A stretch of DNA of 6,046 bases from Methanobrevibacter sp. (GTDB lineage Archaea; Methanobacteriota; Methanobacteria; Methanobacteriales; Methanobacteriaceae): the NCBI GenBank assembly GCA_017646885.1, contig JAGCLR010000211.1:1-6046 (forward strand), written 5' to 3'. The position numbers were made by a program, and so were the translations under genes. The stretch's first letter is position 1. Every line of letters starts with the position of its first letter. Below, in pieces: positions 1 to 5,034 of this stretch. The notes below the pieces were generated by a model, which ran no database searches, had not been told where the DNA came from, and saw nothing but the letters and a program-made list of their open reading frames with translations.

Positions 1-2
1 TA

Positions 3-1499
3 ATGAATGAATTATATGAAAAAATGATTAATGAATCAGTAGCTGCTCTCCAAGCAGATGTTGATGTAATTAGTGCAAATAGATACAACGACTTTAAGAT
101 TACCGATGCAAAACCATATGCAGACGCTGTAGCAGGCATGACCTGTGCAGACGGTCAAGCAAAATCTGTAATCGACTTGCACAAAAAATCTGTAGAAAGC
201 CATTATAAGGTATTGACTTCTGTAACTGAAACCATCAGACCTGAAGACGATCCATTTATTGAACATTACCAAACTCCTCCAATTCTTGAAATATTATGTG
301 AGGAAGACGGTGAGTTTGCAGACAGCATGGCTACTTTTATCCAAGCTATTGCTGACAGTGAAACATTGATTACAAAAGAATCCGTACGCCGTTACGGTGG
401 ATTCTATGGACCTACCTGTGTAGTGGACTTCGCTTTAATGCCAGGAAGTACTTCAAATGTAGTAAACCAAATCTTGAAAACAATCCACATCCCTGTAATG
501 CACAAGCAAGCTATTCTTTCTGCAAAATCATGGGGTATGAACACTTCCTACGGTATTGGTGACTCATTTGCTCATGCAATTGAAAACGGTGCATCTGCTG
601 CAGAAGCAGCTGCAAAAGAAGTCGAATCAATGCAAATGATTTACAAAGAACCTGTAGAAGCTCAAGGAAAATTGATGGATGATGCAGGACACTCCTCCTT
701 TGATGTAAGAGCATTCATGGAAGGATACAAAAAAGAAATGAGATCTGTTGTAAAAGCAGCTATGGATGATGGCGTACACTATGGTAACATTGTAACTGTA
801 CCTGCATACTGTGTAGGTGATATTGGTCACCACATTGGTCAAGCAAGCTACAACATGTGTAAGGATGATGTAACATTAGCTATTATTCAAGCAACTGCTA
901 AAGTAATGGAAGCTTCCTTAAGAGACAATGTAGGCAAATTCATGCACCCATCACAAGTCTTGAACTTAGCAACCGGTGCAACTGCATGTGCTACCGAATA
1001 CATTCTTGAATTAGACGGATTCAACTCTGCAATGGTTGTAGACTTATTAACCAAAAGATTCCACAACTATGTACAACAATATCCTACCAGAGGCGCAGCT
1101 GCAGAATTGCACAACTGTGACTTTATGGACATGATTCACAGAGGTTCCACTTACATTAGCGCTGCAAGAAAAGCAAGAAGCAGTGCAAAAGTCGATCTCG
1201 TACCTAAAGTTAACGGATTTGCTGTTGACTTAGGAGCAATCACTCACAATGAAGTGCTTATGAACCCACAAAGATACACCTATCCTGCATGTGGTATTAC
1301 AGTAAGATTCTCCTCATTAATGAGACTTGCAGACTACCCATGTTTACTTACTCCTGAACCTGTAACCGCTACAATGATGACCAACATCATTGCACTTAAC
1401 AAAGAAGTTCCTGGTTCCCCTGTAAGAGGATGTAAAAACTGTGCTTCCTGTATGATTGATGCAAAACACGAGTACTGTCAATGGAAAGAATCTGTATAG
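3..1499 (+). CDS. DUF2193 family protein of unknown function (methanogen-restricted)
   Basis: I recognise this 498-residue protein as a member of the archaeal DUF2193 family, which occurs mainly in methanogens and has no established function. It has no signal peptide and no membrane segment, so it is probably cytoplasmic. It contains 13 cysteines (48, 99, 139, 270, 286, 329, 372, 430, 447, 477, 480, 483, 492). The last four form a C-x2-C-x2-C-x8-C cluster in the final 22 residues, which could bind a metal or an iron-sulfur cluster; that is inference. A His-His pair (276-277) follows Cys270. Arginine is encoded almost only by AGA (14 of 16, no AGG), a strong bias that suggests high expression. 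The ATG at position 3 gives a plausible family N-terminus, but only two bases precede it, so the ribosome binding site and any upstream start lie outside the window. It ends with TAG; a T-rich spacer separates it from aqpM, so co-transcription is not indicated. Confidence 0.85.
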   Translation: MNELYEKMINESVAALQADVDVISANRYNDFKITDAKPYADAVAGMTCADGQAKSVIDLHKKSVESHYKVLTSVTETIRPEDDPFIEHYQTPPILEILCEEDGEFADSMATFIQAIADSETLITKESVRRYGGFYGPTCVVDFALMPGSTSNVVNQILKTIHIPVMHKQAILSAKSWGMNTSYGIGDSFAHAIENGASAAEAAAKEVESMQMIYKEPVEAQGKLMDDAGHSSFDVRAFMEGYKKEMRSVVKAAMDDGVHYGNIVTVPAYCVGDIGHHIGQASYNMCKDDVTLAIIQATAKVMEASLRDNVGKFMHPSQVLNLATGATACATEYILELDGFNSAMVVDLLTKRFHNYVQQYPTRGAAAELHNCDFMDMIHRGSTYISAARKARSSAKVDLVPKVNGFAVDLGAITHNEVLMNPQRYTYPACGITVRFSSLMRLADYPCLLTPEPVTATMMTNIIALNKEVPGSPVRGCKNCASCMIDAKHEYCQWKESV

Positions 1500-1529
1500 A
1501 TTAGTTTAATTGGATAATTTAAAGATCAA

Positions 1530-1554
1530 TTCTTTATTTTATCTTTATTTTTTT
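1530..1554 (+). terminator. T-rich archaeal-type terminator after the DUF2193 gene
   Basis: This is a run of nearly pure T broken by single A or C bases, starting 31 bases after the stop codon and ending in eight T. No stable hairpin precedes it. Archaeal RNA polymerase can terminate on such oligo-T stretches without a stem-loop. The rest of the 107-base spacer up to aqpM is AT-rich and must hold the aqpM promoter, but I see no single convincing TATA box. Confidence 0.45.
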
Positions 1555-1606
1555 AAAAAACTTCAAACTTAATTAATGTAAGATTATTTTATTATGGAGA
1601 GAAATT

Positions 1607-2383
1607 ATGGCTTCATGTAATATTACTAAAAAATTCATTGCAGAGCTTATCGGTACCTTTTTCCTAGTGTTCTTCGGTACAGGATCTGCAGTTGTAACTT
1701 TACTTATTGATGATGGTGTTAATCATGGTGCAGCTGGTATTGGGCTCCTTGGTGGTTTAGGAGACTGGTTAGCTATTGGACTTGCATTCGGATTAACTGT
1801 AATGGCATGTATTTACTTATTTGGAAAAATTTCAGGTGCACATTTAAATCCTGCTGTAACAATTGGATTGCTTGTCAGCAAAAACATTTCATTGATTGAT
1901 AGTGTTTACTACATTGTAGCTCAAGCTATTGGTGCAGTTTTAGGAAGTTTATTATTATTCGTATGTTTAGGCGCTCCTGCTGTAACAATCGGAGGATTAG
2001 GTGCTACCGCTCCTGGTTTGAGTGTAGGATATATTCCAGCAATGATTGCTGAATGTATCGGTACTTTCTTCTTGATGCTTGTTGTAATGGGTGTTGCTGT
2101 GGATAAAAAAGCAGACCCTGGTGTTGCAGGTATTTCCATTGGTATGACTGTAGCAGCTGTAATCATTGTACTTGGTGCATTCACTGGTGCATCCATTAAC
2201 CCAGCACGTACCTTTGGTCCTTACTTAATGGACACCTTGCTTGGTGGAGCTAACCTTTGGGGATTCTTCCCAATTTATTTAGTTGGCCCTATTGTAGGTG
2301 CTATCCTTGCAGCTTTAGTATATGGCTACTTAGCTAAAGGAAACGATGCTTGTGCATTGCCACAACCATTCTTTGATGAATAA
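1607..2383 (+). CDS. aqpM: Aquaporin, AqpM-like (MIP family)
   Basis: This 258-residue integral membrane protein has the six-helix, two-half-helix MIP fold. It forms a channel for water and possibly small neutral solutes such as glycerol, H2S or CO2. The two signature motifs are Asn81-Pro82-Ala83 in loop B and Asn198-Pro199-Ala200 followed by Arg201 in loop E. The G-x-G-L-G-D-W segment before helix 2 (48-54) and the GLGATAPG segment in the middle (130-137) match the archaeal AqpM type rather than bacterial AqpZ or GlpF. Counting back from the NPA motifs, the selectivity filter would be Phe61, Ile186, Ala195 and Arg201; characterised Methanothermobacter AqpM has Ser at the third place. Length is slightly above the 246 residues of that protein because of a longer C-terminal tail ending in an acidic residue. 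GGAGAG at 1596-1601, five bases before ATG, fixes the start. An overlapping ATG at 1594 is out of frame. Own transcription unit, followed by a clear hairpin terminator. Confidence 0.95.
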   Translation: MASCNITKKFIAELIGTFFLVFFGTGSAVVTLLIDDGVNHGAAGIGLLGGLGDWLAIGLAFGLTVMACIYLFGKISGAHLNPAVTIGLLVSKNISLIDSVYYIVAQAIGAVLGSLLLFVCLGAPAVTIGGLGATAPGLSVGYIPAMIAECIGTFFLMLVVMGVAVDKKADPGVAGISIGMTVAAVIIVLGAFTGASINPARTFGPYLMDTLLGGANLWGFFPIYLVGPIVGAILAALVYGYLAKGNDACALPQPFFDE

Positions 2384-2392
2384 TTTTTTTTT

Positions 2393-2440
2393 AAAATAAG
2401 AGTTTTCTCTTATTTTCTATTTTTTATTTTTTTTTTTTAA
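2393..2440 (+). terminator. Hairpin plus T-tract terminator of aqpM
   Basis: AAAATAAGAG (2393-2402) and CTCTTATTTT (2407-2416) are perfect reverse complements: a 10-bp stem closed by a TTTT loop. It is followed by a T-rich tract through 2438 and lies ten bases after the aqpM stop. It looks like a bacterial intrinsic terminator, but archaeal termination depends mainly on the T tract, so the hairpin may instead protect the mRNA 3' end. Confidence 0.7.
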
Positions 2441-2531
2441 TAGTTATGATTTTTTCATTGCTTTTTTTAAATAATTTTTTCAAATTAATATTTTTTAATA
2501 CGTTTATTAAATTATTTGTTCAATTTTTTTT

Positions 2532-2549
2532 TAAAATATTAATATTTTA
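2532..2549. repeat. 18-bp perfect palindrome upstream of the bile salt hydrolase gene
   Basis: TAAAATATTAATATTTTA is a perfect palindrome made only of A and T, about 100 bases before the bsh start. It could be an operator or part of a distal promoter, but all-AT palindromes also arise by chance in spacers this rich in A and T. The rest of the 266-base spacer (2384-2649) holds the aqpM terminator, further T runs (2451-2530) and the candidate bsh promoter; no small gene is visible in it. Confidence 0.4.
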
Positions 2550-2618
2550 TCTAATATTTAGTTAAAAACTTATTAGTTTATTCTACTTTTTTCTAATTTT
2601 TCTAAACAATACAAAAGA

Positions 2619-2626
2619 TTTAATAA
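2619..2626 (+). promoter_or_regulatory. Candidate TATA box of the bile salt hydrolase gene (leaderless)
   Basis: TTTAATAA resembles the archaeal TATA element. Its usual distance to the start site (about 25 bases) puts transcription start at roughly 2647-2650, on or next to the ATG. This agrees with the absence of a Shine-Dalgarno sequence at the normal distance: the only candidate, AAGGAT at 2625-2630, is about 20 bases away. The transcript may therefore be leaderless. This is inference from spacing only. Confidence 0.35.
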
Positions 2627-2649
2627 GGATAAGTTATAAATTAAATCTT

Positions 2650-3627
2650 ATGTGTACTGCAAGCGAATATTTAACAAGGGGCCATTATTTTGGCAGAAAT
2701 TTCGACTATGAAATTTCATATTTTGAAAGAGTTTGTATAACTCCAAGGAACTACGAATTTGAATTTAAGAAAATTGATGAGATAAAATCTCATTATGCCA
2801 TAATTGGAATTGCTGCAGGTGTTGACGCTTATCCTTTATATTACGATGCTTGTAATGAAAAGGGAGTGGCTATAGCAGGTCTTAACTTTGCAGGCAATGC
2901 CATTTATAGGGAATGTGAGGAGGGAATGGTAAATGTAACGCCCTTTGAATTCATTCCTTATTTGTTGTCTCAATCGGAATCGGTAGAGGATGTAAAGGAA
3001 TTGCTAAAGGATCTTAATATGGTGAATATTAATTTCTCAGAGGAATTGCCGTTATCTCCCCTACATTGGATGATATCAGATAGGAATTCTTCAATAATCG
3101 TTGAACCTTTAGAGAATGGCTTAAAGATATATGAAAATCCTGTGGGTGTTTTAACTAATAATCCTAGCTTTGACATGCAATTGTTTAATTTGAACAATTA
3201 CAGGAATCTGTCTGTCAAGACACCTGAAAATACCTTTGCCAAGGAATTGGATTTGGATACATATAGTAGAGGCATGGGTGCAATTGGCCTTCCTGGGGAT
3301 TTGTCTTCTGCATCCCGTTTTGTAAAGGTTGCTTTCACTAAGGAAAATTCCTTTTCTGGTGACAGTGAAGCTGAAAGCGTTTCACAGTTTTTCCATATCT
3401 TAGCTTCTGTTGAACAGCAGAAAGGATTGACATTCATTGATGATCCTGATTTGTATGAGTATACCATTTACTCATCTTGCTACAATACGGAAAAGGGCAT
3501 TTTGTATTATAAAACATATGATAATCATCAGATTACAGCTGTAGACTTGAATAAGGAGAATCTTGAAGGAGACAGTTTGATAATTTATCCATTGATTAAT
3601 GAGGCACAAATCAATTTTGTAAATTAA
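2650..3627 (+). CDS. bsh: Bile salt hydrolase (choloylglycine hydrolase, Ntn-hydrolase)
   Basis: This 325-residue cytoplasmic enzyme of the linear amide C-N hydrolase family is predicted to cleave the amide bond of glycine- or taurine-conjugated bile salts, releasing the amino acid and free bile acid. After removal of Met1, Cys2 becomes both N-terminal nucleophile and base; the MCTA start therefore fixes the start codon. Further active-site residues expected for bile salt hydrolases are present: Arg16 and Asp19 in GRNFD, Asn79 in GLNF, Asn170 or Asn171 in LTNNP, and Arg223 in SASRF. Asn79, where penicillin V acylases carry Tyr, favours bile salt hydrolase over that sister activity. Ser206-Arg207-Gly208 sits in the substrate-selectivity loop. 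No signal peptide. Arginine codons differ from the neighbours (5 AGG of 9, against 0 of 16 in the DUF2193 gene), which fits transfer from gut Firmicutes or merely lower expression. Single-gene unit, probably leaderless; an inverted repeat follows the stop. Confidence 0.9.
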   Translation: MCTASEYLTRGHYFGRNFDYEISYFERVCITPRNYEFEFKKIDEIKSHYAIIGIAAGVDAYPLYYDACNEKGVAIAGLNFAGNAIYRECEEGMVNVTPFEFIPYLLSQSESVEDVKELLKDLNMVNINFSEELPLSPLHWMISDRNSSIIVEPLENGLKIYENPVGVLTNNPSFDMQLFNLNNYRNLSVKTPENTFAKELDLDTYSRGMGAIGLPGDLSSASRFVKVAFTKENSFSGDSEAESVSQFFHILASVEQQKGLTFIDDPDLYEYTIYSSCYNTEKGILYYKTYDNHQITAVDLNKENLEGDSLIIYPLINEAQINFVN

Positions 3628-3629
3628 AT

Positions 3630-3660
3630 CTTTTGAAAAGAAATATTTCAAAAGTTTTTA
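3630..3660 (+). terminator. Inverted repeat and T run between bsh and rubrerythrin
   Basis: CTTTTGAAA (3630-3638) and TTTCAAAAG (3646-3654) form a perfect 9-bp stem with a 7-base loop, beginning three bases after the bsh stop and followed by TTTTTA. It can serve as the bsh terminator. Because it also covers the likely promoter of the next gene, it may equally be an operator for rubrerythrin. Confidence 0.5.
3640..3649 (+). promoter_or_regulatory. Candidate rubrerythrin TATA box inside a palindrome
   Basis: GAAATATTTC is a perfect 10-base palindrome containing an AT core, AAATATTT (3641-3648), that could act as the TATA box. A start site about 25 bases on (near 3670) would leave a short leader with the Shine-Dalgarno at 3683-3690. 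A repressor bound to this palindrome would block TBP. An alternative TATA, TTTTTATG at 3656-3663, would place the start almost on the Shine-Dalgarno. Confidence 0.35.
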
Positions 3661-3696
3661 TGTTGTTGAACTAAATTTAACTAAGGAGAGATTATT

Positions 3697-4242
3697 ATGG
3701 CAGATTTAAAAGGAACCAAAACTGAAGAAAACTTAAAGGCAGCTCTTGCTGGTGAATCTCAAGCTCGTGTGAAATATGAATTTTATGCTTCCCAAGCTAA
3801 AAAAGATGGTTATGTGGAAATCAAGGACATTTTCCAGGAATCGTCTGACAATGAAAAGGAACATGCTAAAATCTGGTTTAAGCTTTTGCATAATGGCAAA
3901 GTGCCTGACACCTTAAGCAATCTTGCCGATGCTGCAGCTGGTGAGCATTATGAATGGACTGAGATGTACAAGGAATTTGCAGAAACTGCACGTGCAGAAG
4001 GTTTCGATGACATTGCAGATTTGTTTGATGCAGCTGGTGCTACTGAAAAGGTACATGAAGATAGATACAATGCTTTAACTGCTAAGATAAAAGCAGATAA
4101 AGTCTTTAAAAAAGATGAAGAGATTGCATGGAAATGTAATAACTGTGGTTACATCCATATTGGAAAAGAAGCACCTGAAGTTTGTCCATTATGTGATCAC
4201 CCACAAGCACACTTCAGAAAGCAAGACACCAGTTATATCTAG
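3697..4242 (+). CDS. rbr: Rubrerythrin (diiron peroxidase with C-terminal rubredoxin domain)
   Basis: This 181-residue cytoplasmic protein reduces hydrogen peroxide to water in anaerobes, taking electrons through its rubredoxin centre, usually from rubredoxin and an NAD(P)H or F420H2 oxidoreductase. Residues 1-140 form the ferritin-like four-helix bundle. All diiron ligands expected from Desulfovibrio rubrerythrin are visible: Glu20, Glu53 with His56 (E-x2-H), Glu83, Glu86, and Glu117 with His120 (second E-x2-H). Residues 145-175 form the rubredoxin-like domain with Cys147-x2-Cys150 and Cys163-x2-Cys166, a short 12-residue spacing typical of rubrerythrins. AAGGAGAG at 3683-3690, six bases before ATG, supports the start. 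It is slightly shorter than the 191-residue Desulfovibrio protein because of a trimmed linker between the ligands of helices 2 and 3. It is transcribed alone; the inverted repeat upstream suggests regulated expression, perhaps by oxidative stress. The name is secure; the electron donor is not visible here. Confidence 0.96.
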   Translation: MADLKGTKTEENLKAALAGESQARVKYEFYASQAKKDGYVEIKDIFQESSDNEKEHAKIWFKLLHNGKVPDTLSNLADAAAGEHYEWTEMYKEFAETARAEGFDDIADLFDAAGATEKVHEDRYNALTAKIKADKVFKKDEEIAWKCNNCGYIHIGKEAPEVCPLCDHPQAHFRKQDTSYI

Positions 4243-4268
4243 CTTTAAAATTAGAAATCTTTAAAAAA

Positions 4269-4315
4269 TTTTTATTTTTTTATTTTTTCCTTCTTTTTTT
4301 ATTCATTTTTTTTTT
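4269..4315 (+). terminator. T-rich terminator after rubrerythrin
   Basis: A 47-base stretch that is nearly all T, with single A and a few C bases, begins 27 bases after the stop codon. No GC-containing hairpin precedes it. It is a good archaeal oligo-T terminator. Confidence 0.55.
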
Positions 4316-4501
4316 AATTGATTAAAATATTAAAATTATTTAAAATTATTTAATTTAGCTGTAAAATTGATTTAATTGGTTAAATTGCTTTTATTTTGTA
4401 AAAAAATCAATTTTTAGTAGTTAATTTTATTAATAATTAGTTTTAAATTATTTTTAGGCAATTTATTAATTGAATAGTTTATCTAGATATCTGGACTTAA
4501 T
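4316..4501. other. AT-rich spacer with a short tandem repeat
   Basis: No gene is visible here. TAAAATTATT occurs twice in tandem at 4331-4350. The last 60 bases probably carry the promoter of the small peptide gene; TTTATTAA at 4462-4469 is the best TATA-like element and would start transcription near 4490, just before the hairpin at 4502. Two segments, 4455-4462 and 4473-4483, are complementary to 4683-4690 and 4720-4730 downstream of the peptide gene. Confidence 0.35.
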
Positions 4502-4535
4502 TAGCAGGAAATTCATAAACACTTTTTCCTGACTA
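4502..4535 (+). promoter_or_regulatory. Leader hairpin just upstream of the small-peptide ribosome binding site
   Basis: TAGCAGGAAA (4502-4511) pairs with TTTCCTGACTA (4525-4535): seven pairs, a single bulged A at 4532, then three more pairs, closed by a 13-base loop. The Shine-Dalgarno begins seven bases later. This is one of the few GC-containing helices in the spacer. Its 5' arm can alternatively pair with 4779-4787, so it may be one state of a translational switch. Confidence 0.5.
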
Positions 4536-4541
4536 TTGTTG

Positions 4542-4550
4542 GGAGGTGAT
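4542..4550 (+). promoter_or_regulatory. Perfect Shine-Dalgarno sequence of the small peptide gene
   Basis: GGAGGTGAT matches all nine bases complementary to the 3' end of archaeal 16S rRNA (ATCACCTCC). It ends four bases before the first of two ATG codons (4555 and 4558). It is far stronger than the other sites here (GGAGAG, AAGGAGAG, GAGGT) and is the main evidence that the short frame is translated. Confidence 0.75.
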
Positions 4551-4554
4551 ATCT

Positions 4555-4638
4555 ATGATGGATTTTCTTTTAAAATTTACTATTCTTTTTATTTTACTGG
4601 GATTTATCCAAATTACCATTTATTTAATCTTAGTTTAA
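4555..4638 (+). CDS. 27-residue hydrophobic membrane peptide, unknown
   Basis: I do not recognise this gene. The frame starts ATG-ATG and ends at TAA, encoding 27 residues: a short start (MMDFLLK) with one acidic and one basic residue, then about 20 residues (8-27) that are almost all Ile, Leu, Phe and Val, with one Gly, one Gln, two Thr and one Tyr. This is enough for one membrane-spanning helix, and no tail remains outside. The 9-of-9 Shine-Dalgarno four bases upstream makes chance unlikely. It stands alone, more than 300 bases from rubrerythrin and 500 from L15e, with a structured leader (4502-4535) and a roughly 170-base 3' region ending in two hairpins and a T run. Size and hydrophobicity resemble bacterial type I toxins and small membrane subunits such as KdpF, but no sequence motif ties it to either. 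Function is open. Confidence 0.6.
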   Translation: MMDFLLKFTILFILLGFIQITIYLILV

Positions 4639-4753
4639 AATGAGATTTAATAAAAAAGTAATTTAAATTATTTAATTTTTAGATTGCCTATCAATGTTTA
4701 AGAAATATTTAAATAATATGATAAACTATTTTAATATAAGTGTTTATGAATAT

Positions 4754-4778
4754 TCAATTTTAGTTTTTCTAAAATTGA
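4754..4778 (+). promoter_or_regulatory. Hairpin in the 3' region of the small-peptide transcript
   Basis: TCAATTTTAG (4754-4763) and CTAAAATTGA (4769-4778) are perfect complements, giving a 10-bp stem with a loop of five T. It directly abuts the 4779-4787 segment that can pair with the leader, which in turn abuts the terminator hairpin, so three helices would follow each other without a gap. Confidence 0.55.
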
Positions 4779-4786
4779 TTCCTGCT

Positions 4787-4811
4787 AGTGGAGTTCTACT
4801 CCACTTTTTTT
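4787..4811 (+). terminator. Hairpin plus T7 terminator of the small-peptide unit
   Basis: AGTGGAGT (4787-4794) and ACTCCACT (4798-4805) form a perfect 8-bp stem, half G and C, with a three-base loop, running straight into seven T (4805-4811). The T tract lies only on the + strand side, so it ends a rightward transcript. No long reading frame precedes it; the only candidate products are the 27-residue peptide mRNA or a small RNA. Confidence 0.75.
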
Positions 4812-4831
4812 ATAGGAAGATATTTTGTTCG

Positions 4832-4853
4832 TATATATTAGAATTATTCTAAT
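4832..4853 (+). promoter_or_regulatory. TATA box overlapped by a palindrome
   Basis: TATATATTA (4832-4840) is a textbook archaeal TATA element. Its right end runs into ATTAGAAT-T-ATTCTAAT (4837-4853), an inverted repeat of two 8-base arms around one base. A protein on this palindrome would compete with TBP or TFB. A rightward transcript would begin near 4862, where no gene starts before L15e at 5154, so it would be a long L15e leader or a non-coding RNA. Confidence 0.4.
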
Positions 4854-4954
4854 CAAAAAGATTTTTGCTGTTTTTAGGTCTTAAATTTAACCATTTATTT
4901 GTTTTAAAAATAATATTTATACAAAAACTTTTTAAATGATTACTAGTAAATATT

Positions 4955-5005
4955 ATAATATGTTAGTATATTTGCTGTTTGATAGCAAGATTCTAACAGA
5001 ATTAT
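4955..5005 (+). other. Imperfect stem-loop in the L15e upstream region
   Basis: TGTTAG (4961-4966) pairs with CTAACA (4993-4998), and inside it TTGCT (4972-4976) with AGCAA (4984-4988), with two A-T pairs between them. Outside, 4955-4959 can pair with 5001-5005. The nested helices form one elongated hairpin. A TATA-like ATTTATAC at 4915-4922 could start a transcript near 4946 that contains it. It may be a long L15e leader or a small RNA. Confidence 0.35.
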
Positions 5006-5034
5006 TAAACTCTTATGGACTATAATATTTAGAA

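Larger units (their letters stand above)
4502..4787. repeat. Long-range 9-bp inverted repeat enclosing the small peptide gene
   Basis: TAGCAGGAA (4502-4510) is the exact reverse complement of TTCCTGCTA (4779-4787). The arms enclose the peptide gene and its ribosome binding site. Four of the nine pairs are G-C, which is notable in DNA this AT-rich. Pairing in RNA would join the leader to the 3' end and would compete with the local leader hairpin at 4502-4535. Confidence 0.45.

Noticed and set aside
3..1499. Methanol:corrinoid methyltransferase (MtaB) as identity of the first gene, considered because of its cysteines and size.
   Set aside because: I could not match the MtaB zinc-ligand pattern or N-terminal sequence; the whole protein fits the DUF2193 family better.
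1921..2196. Minus strand frame inside aqpM, and similar ones inside the DUF2193 and bsh genes.
   Set aside because: They are reverse-strand shadows of well-supported coding regions and have no family resemblance of their own.
4331..4350. Tandem TAAAATTATT repeats as a possible CRISPR or mobile-element trace.
   Set aside because: There are only two 10-base copies without spacers; ordinary low-complexity DNA. No CRISPR array, tRNA, transposase or attachment site was seen anywhere in the window.
4490..4811. SRP RNA, RNase P RNA or another standard large RNA gene in the structured spacer.
   Set aside because: The region is far too AT-rich, lacks the conserved core sequences of these RNAs, and contains a frame with a perfect ribosome binding site.
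4694..4852. A 52-codon + strand frame (begins MFKKYLNNM) running across both 3' hairpins and the terminator.
   Set aside because: It has no ribosome binding site, reads straight through the hairpins and T7 terminator, and ends inside the next promoter palindrome. Probably chance, although it is long for such AT-rich DNA.
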